Of a stretch of 64,000 bases of DNA, positions 27,624-40,610 are shown piece after piece. Made by a program: the position numbers and the translations under genes. How positions within the stretch are numbered: position 1 is the stretch's first letter; the number at the start of each line of letters is the position of its first letter. The notes below the pieces were generated by a model that was not told where the DNA came from, made no database searches, and worked only from the letters and a program-made list of their open reading frames with translations. Source of the DNA: Andrena cerasifolii (Eukaryota > Arthropoda > Insecta > Hymenoptera > Andrenidae); contig NC_135119.1 of the NCBI RefSeq assembly GCF_050908995.1, positions 21,481,001-21,545,000 on the forward strand, read 5' to 3'.

Positions 27624-28805
27624 AGACAGTCGATGGTGCAGACGGAGTCTATTTCGACCCATAATACAATTTCGCTCGTACAGTTTCTAAAATTAGCTTC
27701 TACATTAAATTTCAACTTGTTATGATGTAAAATTCTGATTTTCTCAAAGTAGTGATACTGATGAGTAACGTAAGAAGCTTCGGGTGGGTCGAAATGGACC
27801 CTGCGTCCGCCCAGACAAGATTAATATTACAGCATCAGTCAGGTAGTAGATAAAAATGGAGGTGGATGAGGATTTAATTGGAATGGAATGTAGCAAGAAT
27901 TGCAAGTAGTGCTGGATTGAGTGTGAATTGATACTCAACTAAAAAAAAACCGATAACTGTGTTGTATACGTGTTTCTTATACGTTCATATGCCAGGAAAA
28001 TATTTCGGTGCTAGTTGCATTTCACTTCATATTTGATGGAAATGATTTTTTAGCAGTTATATTGTTCTAATCTGATAGAAATTATGGGTTCTCATTAGAA
28101 TTGCTCCTCAAGTTGCAAAAAAAGTTACATAAAGTTTGTGAAACTGATTTTTGTAAAAGTAATAGATAATACAGATTTGATTTCTCCTTTATTTATAGGA
28201 AATATGTAACGAGCAGATAATAATTCGCGTGAAAAGTGTATCAATGCTGCAACATACATCCCCTCGTTTAAAATTCAAGAAGCAAACACGATACTGTCTT
28301 CTTATCTTATAGCCCTGGGTGCAAAGAACATGATTCCTCAGGGGCTTGTATCTTTTGTGGAATGCAGGAGAAATCTTGTAAACGTGCCGTATACTCTAAT
28401 TTTGTTTCCTTCAAAAGGAAAACCCGTTGAGAGGGGATTGGCTCACTCGCTTGTGTCACATTTGATCAAAGGGTTAAAAGAGAAACGTAACGCACTTTTC
28501 CTTCATTTCAAAGTACACCGTATGCTTTTCACATAAATATATATCCTTTCAAAAATGTTCACGCGTCTTTCATACGTGTAAGGGGACTTTTTAACGCGCG
28601 ACGTCTTTTATGAACGTTTCGCAATAAAGAAAAGAAAATACAAAAAAAAACCCGAAACCCGCGTTGCAAAGTGATCCTGTAAAAATAACCTGCGAGATTG
28701 AAATTTTAGTAGAACCGCGTGCAACTGTTAGTATTCTACAATCTTCTTCCCACAATATCAATTTAAATAACACAATAATCTCGATTTTGCGGGACAAAAT
28801 TTCCC
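27624..28805. other. Gene-poor DNA
   Basis: The motif TTCGGGTGGGTCGAAATGGA (27779-27798) is a second copy of the sequence at 390-415. A plus-strand frame of 68 codons at 28330-28536 lacks similarity. Nothing else is seen. Confidence 0.5.
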
Positions 28806-29093
28806 TTAACCCTTAACTGGTATCTTGGGGTCGCTCATGACCCCAGGCACGCAAAGTTCGCTGCAAAATTTTTGGTTGTCTAAGCTTGTAAACTGTTTTT
28901 CTAATTAATTCTATAATAATAGTTTAACTTTCTAGGTTTCTATTATTTTACACATTACCTAAGAACAAAATATTCGTAGAGGTTGATTCAGGGTCGACTT
29001 TACAAATTTCTGTGTCCTTTTTTATTTGGGGTCTGCCACGACCCCAGTATACCAGCCACGTTTGCCAAAAACAGTATACCAGTTAAGGGTTAA
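28806..29093. mobile_element. TTAA-flanked MITE with perfect 14-bp inverted ends
   Basis: Intact TTAA sites flank the element on both sides (28806-28809 and 29090-29093). The ends CCCTTAACTGGTAT (28810-28823) and its complement (29076-29089) match perfectly. Inside each end lies GGGGTC....GACCCC. The 288-bp element has no ORF of note. This is the cleanest piggyBac-like MITE in the window. Confidence 0.85.
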
Positions 29094-32000
29094 GTAGCTG
29101 CCCATTCCCTGAACAACATCCCGGACCGAAAATTCTTATAGCCTCTCTGTGCGCGCGGGCAAGGAAGTTCATAATCGAGTTCATTCAGGGTAGTCGATTA
29201 CCAGCCCCCGTCCCGCAGTCTTAATAAACAAAATTACGTAAATGTCGTGTAGCGTTCGCAAAAAAAAGCTATCGTCGGTACCGCGTGCTACGTCAGCAGG
29301 GCAAAGGGAGAGGGGTCCGCCGAGGGGAAAAAAGCGAAAAACGGCTTGAAACAGCTCGGGTTCTCCCTTTTTTCACTTTTTTTTTTTTTTTTTTGTTCAC
29401 GAACGAACACAAACCTCGTTCCCCGTCCAAATGAAATTATTGATCGTCCATAGTGCGCGATCTGGTTTGCAAGAGTGGCCACGTTAATTCGCAACACATG
29501 CGGAAGTCCCAAGCATCCGATGCGCGAGGGACGGTTTGCATGGGACTGCAGTCGCACGGCTAGAACGGAATTTCGCGAGTGCAATCGACCGGTCGACGAC
29601 TCGGCGCCGATCTATCCGATGCTGTTTCCAGCTAATGCGGTTTCGGCGAGCGTGCAGTTTTGCCAGGGCGGGAGGGCTACGCTGCCGTCCACCGGGCGAA
29701 TATCAATCTTAAGCGAAGCGAGAAGATAATCAGCTGGCGACTCGTCACCGGTGACGCTGGGCCTGTTACGATTCCGTTCCAGCCACCAGCGGCGTCGCGA
29801 AATCATCTTAGCCGTTTGATTTATCTCGAGGCCGAATCGCTATTCATCCAAACACCGTGCGCGAGCCATCCACGGAGAAAACGTTTGAATCGAGACTCGT
29901 GGACGCGCTGCGACGCCCCTGGCTTGCATTTAACGAAGACACTTAATCGAGAGCGCAATCAACGTATCAGAATCTGTGGGTTAATGATGATTCGGTAGTC
30001 GATGGGAGAGATAAGGTGTTGGGGGTTGGTTGGTGGACGTGCATTGGAGATGGCTGCAAAATTGTTTGGTTGTATTTTTTCTTTGGGTAGCTAGCTGAAC
30101 TTCCTAGGTACGGGGTTTAGCATTATAGCTAGGCTGTGCCTGCCGCGAAGAATGTAAAGCAGGGAAGTAGGAATCGCATTGGGTTTTAATTAGATTTACG
30201 AAAAATTAGGGTAGGTTTTGAAGAAGTATGTGATTCGATTAATTAATTTATGGAAGAGATATTGTAGGAGGTTTGTGCTAACTATTGTTATTTAAAAATC
30301 AGTTTAATACCTTGTTTTGTGCGAATAACGTGAAATCCATCTACCGATGCGCATTCAGCGAGTTAATTGCAATTAAAATGTAATATAACATCTCGGTGTT
30401 TTTCTCATTTATCTTAAAATCGCGCTCATATTCTATTTTATAAATTGCGTTAATATTATTTTAATATTGAGTTCTAAGTGGTAGATGCGACGTGTGTCTA
30501 GTCAGAGACACGGTGCACTGCTGTTTAATTTATAAGTATTAATCAGAAAAGCATTAAGTAGATCATCGCAGTAATCGCGGATCATCTTTTTATTTACGAC
30601 GCGATCCGTTCACTGAGGCATCCCAATATCCCGTGCATCAATATTGCTTCCAGGAAAAATTAATGTTCCGTTGCAAAGATATTAAAAATACGCGCCGTAG
30701 TGAAACGCGAATTCCTTCGGCAAATATATTCGATCCGACATGAATTATGAATGTTTATACGGGTAGAAGCTTCGTTACCCGCCATTGATCATCCTTAATG
30801 ACATTCGTTCCCAGCCTATACGCACCGCTTTTTAATGTCATAAATCACGGTGCCGTTCGTAGGATCTTGATATTTAGGTCACCGTGAAATTTATTCTTGC
30901 TGAGAATATTCGTTTCCAGAATCATGTAATCCTCAACACATTAACTGGCACAGATATCATCCTTAACAAGTATATACATAGTAGCTTACCGATCAGTTTA
31001 AGTAGTGAAACTACTGTCAACATGATATACCGTGCACCATATCTGGTACACAAAGCACTCCCAGAAGTGGACATGCTAATACGAACGTTTATACAAGTAA
31101 AAGGCTCATGGTGCCTCCCTTACTATTTACCCAATGAAAAAAAAAAAAAAAAAAAAAAAAACAGAATAAGAACAGAGAAGTTAATGTCGGGAAAGAGGGC
31201 CAGTTTTATCACCTGGCTCGTCCGAACGGAACATTGGGGCAGTAATTCCGCTGCGGTGTCTGTTGAAAAAGTAAGGGCCGCGCAGCTGGCGCGTTACAAT
31301 CGAGAGGCTGTCGCGGTCGAGCATTTCGATATGTTTGAATGTTCGTTCGTGCATCGTTAATTCGCAAACCCTAGGCTACCTGGTAATTGCCGCGCGACAG
31401 TCGCGGCACTCGCCCTGTGACCTGGCATCTCGTGTCATTGCCTGCCAACTGGATTGGATCGGTGATTTTAATGTGGCCCAGGCCAGCGTTACCACGCATC
31501 AATAATGACGTAGTGTGTGCGAAATCAATTAAATCAATTAGCGGGGCAAACGCTAGGCTAGGCTATGACTCAAAATCAGGCGGCCTATTCGCGTCTCGTC
31601 GATAATTCTTGCATGGCCGAAATGGAGGACGGGGACGACGCCGACGCATCTTCATCTTCATATACAAGTTAGTTTGAAGCGTTTTACGTGAGTCACTTTT
31701 GTCGCTAATGACTGGCATTTTACTGGACGAAGTGCAATACATTTGGAATATCAGTTTGTTTAAGATGAATTGAAAATTACTGCAGAGGATGGGAATAAAT
31801 GAAACTGCATAATATCATAGGGGAACTAATAAACTTTTATATTTCAAACTCTCAGTAATAATGGAAAAGAAAAAGTAACTGAAACTTTGGCCTAAATGAA
31901 AAATGACAGGAAGTATCGATTTCGTTAAAATGCAGGTAATTTGGAATACCGGTATTCTAATTTATCTTCACTTTATAAACTTAAAAAAAAAACATATAGA

Positions 32001-33423
32001 TAATAAGATTAATTTCTTTTATGATTTAGTCAGGCTCAAAAATCACAATATAGGACCCATCTTAGGTAAATACCTATAAATGGACAGCGCTGACCGAAAA
32101 TGACGCGGCGGTAGCTGTTGCGCGTGAAACAAAAGCATCGCCAAGCTTTGGAATATTCCAAATTACCTTCACCTTCGGTATTCCGAATTAGCAACAGCAT
32201 TCCAAATATGCTGCACTTCCTCTTTTATTATTACTAGTTTGGCAGAAGTATCCCGCTTATATAAAATTAAAATTACAGTAAAGTGTATAAATGAATAAAT
32301 GTTGACACAGAGATGTTAGTTAAACTAAACAGCAATTGAAAATCTGATGTATGTATATATGTATAAATTTGACTTATATTTATAAATTTTTACTCATTTT
32401 TAATTACTGGTACGGTCACTTATTTAAATTATTCTCGCATATACAGATAGATCTATGTACCACCTGAAAAATGTGAAACATTGAAGTTGATTTTCTCACG
32501 AAATATGTGGTAGTTCGCCCTATACATTCGACACATTAGTGTATTTCTAGTATGGACCAAGTGTATAAGAAATTTTAGCCAAGTGAGTGGACCATAAATT
32601 CGTGTATCTATCCCCCTTCGTAGTCAGGTGCAATAAGAACGTTTCATGTCGAATAATTTGGGAACATGTAATGCCCACTAAAACGAATAACATCGTATGT
32701 AAGTATATGTACCCACCTATACCAAAATTCCCACCAAATTTTTGCAACGCGCTTTTACTCTAGTTATGTAGATTACTTCAACCTAATCAGGTGCAGTTAT
32801 CTGAAGAGAATATCGTAACCAGTGTTCAGCATCTCTGAACTTATACCCCCGAAGTTTGCTTCAGGCTCTTGTATAAATTCATAAACATGGAAGCCACTGA
32901 AGCGAATGACTATCGCGAGAGTATATTTCCAAAGAAAAATGGAATAATACAGTAGACAGCTATTTTGTCGCACAAGCAAGTGAGAATTTTAAAAAAATAA
33001 AGTGTTTACATTAAACTTAATTGAGAAAAATAGCATTTCACTGTAGAATCCAGTTGTTTGGCGTTGTTTGAACATAAAATAAATGATGATCTATTTCTAT
33101 AATAATTATGATTCCCAGTATCCAATTTCGAATTCAGTCAAATTTCAGTACAGCAAAGATCAATACCAACCAAGTCCTATTGGAAGCCAAAGTGATGATT
33201 TTTTTCGCTTAATGAGCATCCAATTTATACAAATTTGTTTCTGTCAAAGAGAGTCGTGTAGCAGTATCATTTACTTAAAATTCGTTGGTTAAGTAAGCCC
33301 GAGTTTGTTTCACGAAAACGCGTTCAGTCGCCTTGGCAAGAGCTAATTTCTAGTGACCTGGCAAACGTGTCCCGAGAATTCTCGATGACTGTGTACGATT
33401 AAAGCCTCACAGGAGTCCCTGGT
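29094..33423. other. Gene-poor DNA with homopolymer tracts
   Basis: T18 lies at 29377-29394 and A25 at 31137-31161. The A25 tract could be the tail of a worn retroposon on the plus strand, but I recognise no source. A 158-codon frame across the A25 run (30884-31360) reads as poly-lysine and is an artefact. The CpG-rich block 29280-30000 is open on both strands without similarity. Confidence 0.5.
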
Positions 33424-33530
33424 GTGCTTACCGAGCACTTGGATGATGTCCTTGAGCAAATGCAGGCCCTACGAAGAGCCAGGTGCTTCCTGTGTCCGGA
33501 ACATATGACTGGGAGTATCTGGGTGTCTGG
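33424..33530 (+). pseudogene. Possible worn Ty3/gypsy reverse transcriptase fragment
   Basis: About 30 codons read like the stretch that follows the YxDD box in Ty3/gypsy reverse transcriptases: a TEHLDDVLEQM helix, then RRA and a PEH segment where active elements have a proline-x-lysine-cysteine motif. No catalytic box precedes it and no clear YLGH-like motif follows. If real it is an old, short remnant unrelated to the intact element at 47797. Confidence 0.3.
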
Positions 33531-35818
33531 CAAATTTTCCTTAGAAAATCAAGTTTCGACGTTATCGATCCCACTCCATTCCGGAGATATTATCCTTTAT
33601 CTCCGAGGAACCTGTAAGAAGCAAAGTCAGGGTTAGACATTAAGAAACTGTGAAGCAACGTTAGGTATCGAAAATACGGTATCTATTAAATAGAATGCAA
33701 AATTATAATGTAGTTTGGATTGGATGAGAATTCAGTAGAATTAGATCATCTCATATTTCTATTTAAATTATAGAGGATAAGTAGTAAATAAAATTTGAGT
33801 TTTATCACTTTATGATAGAATATTTCATACTTGCCATACATTGACAGAGTAGCAGTTAACAACATTTTAATATAAACCTCTATTTCATCAATTTGATCTA
33901 ACAGATCTTACAAAATGTAGGCCCTTCCAAGAAATTAATCAAAAATAAATCGATGCGATGCCCCATTTTAATTTAGATAATTTATTTTTTCGCCCCATTC
34001 ACGTTTTCATCTCTTCAAGGGTTCGTTTGACTTTGGGAAAACTATAAAGAACGTGTAACTGAACTGAAGATTGCAATAGGGCTAATATTGCCAAACGATC
34101 CACTACGTACTACAATTAAAATGAAGCGATTCCACGTGGTGTAGTTTCAATCTGAAATGAGCCTCCCAAAGCAATCGAATACTCGAATAAAAGGTGGTCA
34201 AATTGCACCGGCCTACTCATTTGTCTCAACCGAAGAAGGACCCATCTGGGGCAGATAGGCTGGCTGTGTCAGCTCCAGTAACATCGTTACCGCTATCATC
34301 GTAATCATATTTCACCCATCAAGACTATCCCGTGAAACGAGATTACGCCACTGCTAGAAATGGAAAAAAGTGGGCGGTGCAAGAAGGTGGGAAAAAACGA
34401 GGAAACAGGTACGAGATGTTGCAACCAGGATGAATGGACAGGAAATTTCCATATGGGGCTAATGACTATAAAACATGTACTGGGACTCGTCTACATGGCC
34501 GATCGATAGACCTTCTGTCGTCGAACACCATATTGACAGTACTCATTTTTCATTAATATGTATGAAAAGTAATTGAAAATTGCAAATAGTGGGTTGCAAT
34601 GCGTGCAGCAATATTCAGACCTTCGTGTAAAAAAGCACACTTTTCTAGTGAGAATCAATTATATTTTTTAGATGTTTATGTACTCAATACAGAAAGTTTT
34701 GTTGAACTAAATCGAAATATTGCCTTTTAAAATTTTAAAAACAATTTATCACTACTCTTACGAATTTTCGATAAAATAATTGCAATACTTTATGTAGCCC
34801 AGTCTATTATTCCTCCTTCTTCCACTACACATTGAAATCCTCTATAACAAATTAGAATCGGTCATAAAGAATTACCTTAAACATCATCCTCTGTTAAGTA
34901 TTTAAAGTAGGAATAATAATGAAAGTATATTATACTCGAAATTACTATGAATTGAAATTAATTGCCAATAAAATCTGTTCATTTCTGATTGGATTTAATT
35001 ATTCACAAGAATTAGCTAAAGATTTAACTTGAGTCAGTCTCAATCACGGTTTCTTTATCCAAACACTTGCCTTTATGACACACTCGCGTGCCAAGAGAAA
35101 GAAACAAGAAAACAATGCGAAATTAAAAATACAATATGCGAAAGTAAATTTACATGTAATAGCAGTGCGTAAAGGGCAGGATTCAGCGACGTGCACTGCT
35201 ATTACTCCTAACCCCGTATACCTGCTCAAGTAAGAATTGCATAGCGCGTAAAGCGCACAAAAAAACATTTTTTTTTTAGGAAAACCCCTCCGGGAGAGGG
35301 TAATTTGATAAGGTGAGCTCGCGTGCGCGAGGGAAAACTAGCGGCTTTGAAATTGACCCGAGAAAAGGTCTCTCTATCCTTTCGACGATTTCTTTCGCAA
35401 AGAGACTTCGGAAAGAAATCATGCCCGACGTAATATGTATAGAGCGAAAGGGGAAGCCACGAAATATCTATTCGACGGAAGTAGAGCGGCGTAATGCGAA
35501 AAGCAAGTAATACGATGATGGGGATTCGTGTGGCAGTCTTTGGTCGCGTTACACTTTTCCTGTTTATTTCCGGGAGGACCACTGTTTAAAATGCATTAAC
35601 TTATCGTGGCGGGCGACTCACCAAACGAAAACAGTCGTTTTGCATAATAATATATACGAAGGTCGATATTAATTATTGTTGGTCGTCGTAGAAACTTATG
35701 AACGATACTTTCTATAATCCTAGTATGAAAGCCTGAATTACAACGAGGCTTGCTTCGTTTTTCTTTTAAGTTCACATCCACCATGTGGTTATTTGTAACC
35801 AGATAGCCATATATTACA
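33531..35818. other. AT-rich DNA, nothing recognised
   Basis: I see no gene, inverted-repeat element or satellite. From about 35270 the DNA is moderately G+C-rich, with short frames on both strands. Confidence 0.5.
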
Positions 35819-36034
35819 CTAGCTTTACTACTCGGCTTCGTCCGAAATTTAGATTCTGATTTTATAAAAAAAACTTTTTTTATTTTTTTTTTTGTGAAAA
35901 TAGTCAGATTCATCTGGATTAGTAAGGCATAATGAGCTGAGGCACATTTCGTGACCCCCAGGTTTATCGTTCGAAAGTTTTTAGGCGACAGACAAACACA
36001 CGAACGTATAGAAGCTTTCTGCTTTATATATTAA
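35819..36034 (-). mobile_element. Helitron-like non-autonomous element, second copy
   Basis: This is a diverged copy of 13044-13253 in the same orientation. On the minus strand it ends in a hairpin-like CGGACGAAGCCG, then AGTAGTAAAGCTAG, and is followed by T, the expected A^T insertion context. It shares the GTTTATCGTTCGAAAGTTTT and CATAATGAGCTGA blocks. Confidence 0.6.
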
Positions 36035-36141
36035 AATTCATGCATGTTTTACACTATACTTCGTCCCCTTAAAGTAGGCAACTACGAATGCACTGTTCGA
36101 CCTGAAAGTTTTTCTTCCTTCAGTACCTTCGGTTGACTTTG

Positions 36142-36580
36142 TTCCTCGGTTTGTAGTATATATAATATATAAAATTCATTTTCTGTCTATTTGTTTGTTC
36201 CGAATACAAATTTACACCGCTGTAGTACGGATTTCGACGGGTTTCGATCAAATTTGGCATATATGCTCTGCACATCCGAGCGGAAGTCACTGTATAGGTT
36301 TCATTTTCCACGCTCATATTTAAACTCGAAAATAAATTACGAATGTTTTATCAAATTTGACAATTAGTTTGGCGATACCTAGAATCACCCTAACATTTAC
36401 TACAATTTTGCTTTAGACGTGTGTTTCTGATTAATTTGTTGTGCTAGTGAGAACAAATAAACTATGAAAAAATACTGTTACCTTCTCAGTAACTTTAATA
36501 ACGCTAATCAACTATTTTGCCGCCTGTAATACTGTCGCGTTTATTTTAAAACTTGAATTAACACCGGGCATTTTAGCTAG
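36142..36580 (+). mobile_element. Possible Helitron-like element, different subfamily
   Basis: The segment runs from about TCGGTTTGTAGTATATATAA to CACCGGGCATTTTAGCTAG and is followed by T. The CTAG|T end and the internal TTTCTGTCTATTTGTTTG plus GATCAAATTTGGCATATATG texts are typical of non-autonomous Helitron-type insect repeats. The 5' boundary is uncertain and no 3' hairpin is clear. Confidence 0.4.
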
Positions 36581-36589
36581 TAATACCTA

Positions 36590-36591
<2 letters not shown>

Positions 36592-36621
<30 letters not shown>
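36592..36621. repeat. (TA)n microsatellite
   Basis: About 15 uninterrupted TA units directly downstream of the Helitron-like end. Confidence 0.9.
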
Positions 36622-36624
<3 letters not shown>

Positions 36625-39206
36625 TGTTATAACAAGTAAACTTATGTATTCTTGTATAGGTTTAGTTCTTTAAGGAATAATGGCGTATACTTTAGCTGTT
36701 TGAGACTTTACAAAGTTCTTCTGGAAGATCAAATTTAACTCTTTCCCGTACAAACTTTCTGCAACTTTAATAAATGGTTTAGAGAGAAGACACAGTTACC
36801 CAACTTGCAGTTCCTTGGTTCGTTTTTCGATGTTCACTGTGGATGTGCAAGGTTTCTGTGTTTAAGTCTCAAACTCGTGAGTATTACTTGTTCTCTGTTG
36901 GAAAGAAATGTGTTTTATTTCATGGAAGATACTTAATATCGATAATTTGCGACTTTCGCTCAGGATTATTAAGTTTCATGGAGAATTCGAGTTCAGGTTT
37001 ACACGTTACCTTCTTATCCCCATAATTCTATTCTTGATCACATTGAAAATTATTGCACTGAATAGTAATAACGATGTCAACTTGCATCACGCTTTTTTTA
37101 ATTTAGTTCGAGTTTACAAATAAATCATTCACAGAATTTACGCATCACCTTGTAATCGCCATCAACTGCAGTTGTGATTTATATTGCAATTGGATACTGA
37201 CTATATCGTAACATTTCTAAAAAGATATGAAACTACTGCATAAAATAATGTGGAAAAAAAATCATCAAAACCGGTTAAAATAACTTGCGTCGCTAATAAA
37301 TTTCGTGGGGCATCAAAGATCCATTAAAACAGAAGAAAAAGTGTTCATTTCCACTGTAACCTTTTTCTTCCATAAATCTAAATAAAAGAATTCTGTAAAA
37401 GAAGCAATATTTCTTCAGCGAGCATATTATTATTATTCGGATGATCGTCATAAAGAAAACTTCCTCGTGGAATGGAGTGCCATCGGTTGCTCGATGTCAG
37501 ACTTGATTTAATACCCCATAGAATGATCTTGGATATGGATCCTCTCTCAATCTCGTGGCAGGGCAGTACTTCATGGAAACGATGTCATCCCTGGGAGAAT
37601 AAAAAGATTCTCTTCATCGTCCCCCCTATACGAGGTGATCAAATACTTCACCTGCTCGATGTCTTCATTTCGATTCGAGTCTTCATTTTCGTTTCCGCCG
37701 TTCCTCTTATAAAACGATAATCCTAGAAATTCTGGAGTGCGCAAAAAATCTCGATTCCCCCGTGAAACGGCAAGACTATGTTCCCTGAAATAAATCTGAT
37801 AAATATTTCATTCGCTTCAACGTCCCCACTCAATCCAAACTTCAATTTCTCCGCTAGCCATGAGAAATTCGAACTTTTCACGCGAGAAGTCTAAATCAGT
37901 TTTCCTGTTAATTATAACCCATCCCCTCCAGACTAATACTCACATCTAAAAGTGCCTCGTTTCCAAAAAAAAAAAACACATGACCGTGTTGAGGCAAGAG
38001 ACGGGCACTTCGAACATTTTCTTCAACCATTCTCAACTCGTAAACTAAGGAATATACAACATACGTGCATACCTATGACGTTTTTACTAATAGTAATTTG
38101 TAGACTGTAGATTTATCCCCTCAAGTATCGACGTGCGTTTATTAATCACCCTGTATACTTATTGACTTTAATAATTATGTAATGTCTACTCGAAGACTTC
38201 TCGAGAAGGAACGAAGGGAACGGTGCGCGTATCGCGAAGGTGTAGAGCGAAGGTAGAGGGCGTCCGCGCAAACCTTGTGTCCCAAGCATCCCCAGCCGGC
38301 GTAATATCGTAAAGCCGATTTCAGTGGAAAAAGGGCGTCGTTGGTGCACGCTTATACCCTTATACCGCCGGCCCGTGTTTGTATGCGTGGCTGTGTAGGT
38401 GGAATAAATTTCGTGGCAACAATTCGACAATCCCGCTCCAATCGGAAGGGATACGCGAGCGGTGAGATCCTCCCCTGGACGTAGTCCTGGACCCAAACGA
38501 TCCACCTTTATCGGGATCCTGGCTGATGGATTCGGCCCCATTCTGCCCCAAATCTATTCCGTTTTATTGCCTTTCTGATACATAAATTTTTATTCAATTT
38601 GATTTGCCGCCATTGCTATGGTAATACGGCGAAAAGAGATGCACGCGTCTTCCCTCCTCCCTTTTTTCATGCCCCGTCCCCCCCCCCCCCTTCCTCGCGT
38701 CGGCCCTTCCGTAAGTCTACTTTCTGCCTTTCCGCGTTCCCTCTTCAGAGACCGCTTCTTTTGTAGAGTTACCTCGAGTCGTCATCATTTCCCCGGCCTG
38801 CACAGGCCTCCCTCTGCCCGATAACGATTATTTGAAAAGACCATTTCAGGGCTCTTGCGTGCTCGGGGCGCGACTGGGTCGTTAGAAGGGCTCTAAAGCA
38901 AATCGCCTGATTCCGCGATCAACGGAGAATAATTTTATAGTTTCCTGATGCGACCCCTCTGTTTAGAGCTCAGGCTCATAGCCCTATTGCTTTCGGAGAG
39001 ATGAAGGATGGAGGCTGTTTGTGTTGTCAGTGAAACGTGCGAGCCTACGCTTCTTGAATCTTGGATGTAGTGATTAGTTTTATGAATTGGGAGAATTTGT
39101 TGTTTATGTTGGGGGGTGCCAAGGCTGGGGTAGAGTAGACCGAGATTTTTCTTTGGCGAAAGCTCTGCTTTTCTCGATGTTGCGTTAATTGCCAGGTAAT
39201 CTCGCG
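36622..39206. other. Gene-poor DNA
   Basis: No supported gene. Short frames at 38146-38551 on the minus strand lie in a G+C-rich block and match nothing I know. A run of 12 C occurs near 38680-38691. Confidence 0.5.
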
Positions 39207-39962
39207 TTAAGGGGGTATAGGACTATTGAAATCTTGAAAAATCAATTTTTTTATTATTATTAACTCTGAAAGTGCCATGCTTTGCGAACATTTACAACAA
39301 TGTTTCGTAAAGAAATTCGAGTAATTACGGGAATTATAGCGCTGAACGTAATTGAGTGCACCGTCGAGGAACGGCCTCGCAGAGTTGTATTGACGTAGGG
39401 GACTACACTTTGAAGTCGCTTATCTCGAAACTACATTTTCAAACGCGGTGTACATCATAACTCATGAACGAATGAATATTTTCACTTGAAATTTTAACTG
39501 AAGCTGTATAATTCCATTCTCTGTCGTGTGGAATTTCCGCATCAACATTGGATGTTTGCAAAACATTTTATAACTGATTAAAGACGATTTTTCCCATAGA
39601 AATGTAAGAAAAATTTATTTGTGTGTAACTTTTACAATTTCTGTTTAAATTCGCCCAGCAAAATTTCACGCGATAACTATTAGTGTAGAAATTACTCACC
39701 TCAAAGCATTTTGCTTTTAGATGATTGGTTTACCTGGGACTATGTACACCGATTACAGCTGCGCGCTACGCGGGATTATCTTCAGCTTCAAATAACTTGA
39801 ATAATTCTCAACATTCTGACAAGTTTTTTATTTTACATTACCTGTAAAAGCGTACATAAAAAACTATGAAAAATGCCCGTATGGTGATTATTTGGTATCT
39901 AAGCAATCCAACCGGCAAGAAACCGTCGATTTCAGTCGTTCAATTGTCCTATACCCCCTTAA
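39207..39962. mobile_element. TTAA-ended DNA element, 756 bp
   Basis: The ends read TTAAGGGGGTATAGGAC (from 39207) and GTCCTATACCCCCTTAA (to 39962), an inverted repeat that continues for about seven more bases with one mismatch. The TTAA could be the duplicated target (piggyBac-like) or part of the repeat (a TA-target family). The interior contains no transposase. Confidence 0.75.
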
Positions 39963-40395
39963 GTTACAGGTATGACAACAAATAAATGGTAAAGTATAAA
40001 TTACAAATTATGATTTTAAGTCAAGTAGGAATTACAAATGAAATTGTAACTAAATTATACAGATTAAATTGTAAATAGAACTGACAGTAATCTGGAGCAA
40101 AATGGGCTAATTAGGTAGAGTAATTGAGGTGCTACTGCACTAGAATACCTTGGCGAAGGAAATGTGTCATTGTACCTCTGGCAACGGAGCGTACAGTAAC
40201 AGAACATTTAATTATGTCCATTGCTATCAATTCAGCGAAATAATTCTCAATTTACCTATCCTTCAAAATAATTGAAATTCATCAAAATGCTTGAGAGTTT
40301 AATGACACTTCATAATTTAATTTTCTTAAACTATAATATGAATTCGTCTGAAAAATATTTGAATAACCATTTTGATAAATAACTGTGTCGATAAA

Positions 40396-40610
40396 TTACA
40401 GATATCTCACTGCGGCTGCAGAATTGCAAGCCAAAAATTCCATTTGTTTATTTCGTTTAGCCTCTATAATAAACTTCTCGAAATCTGCATTAATTAGTGG
40501 CGATTGTAAATCTAATATTTCTAAACCTGGTGGAAAAATTGCTCCAACACGAGGTCCATGGCCAGGTGTAGGTATCACACGTGGTGTTATTGCTATAAAT
40601 AATATGGTTT
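40396..40610 (-). CDS. Candidate terminal exon of an unidentified minus-strand gene
   Basis: On the minus strand a pyrimidine-containing run ending TTGCAG (junction at 40611/40610) is followed by a frame open for 70 codons to a TAA at 40396-40398. The exon would enter in phase, with two bases completing a codon. The peptide starts TILFIAITPRVIPTPGHGPR and ends in CNSAAAVRYL. It has a hydrophobic start, a PTPGHGPRVGAIFPPG loop-like stretch and a charged helix, and looks more protein-like than other frames around it. I do not recognise the family and found no upstream exon. It could be a real 3' exon, a pseudogene relic or chance. Confidence 0.35.

Noticed and set aside
30884..31360. 158-codon plus-strand frame
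   Set aside because: It reads through A25 as poly-lysine and has no recognisable domain on either side.
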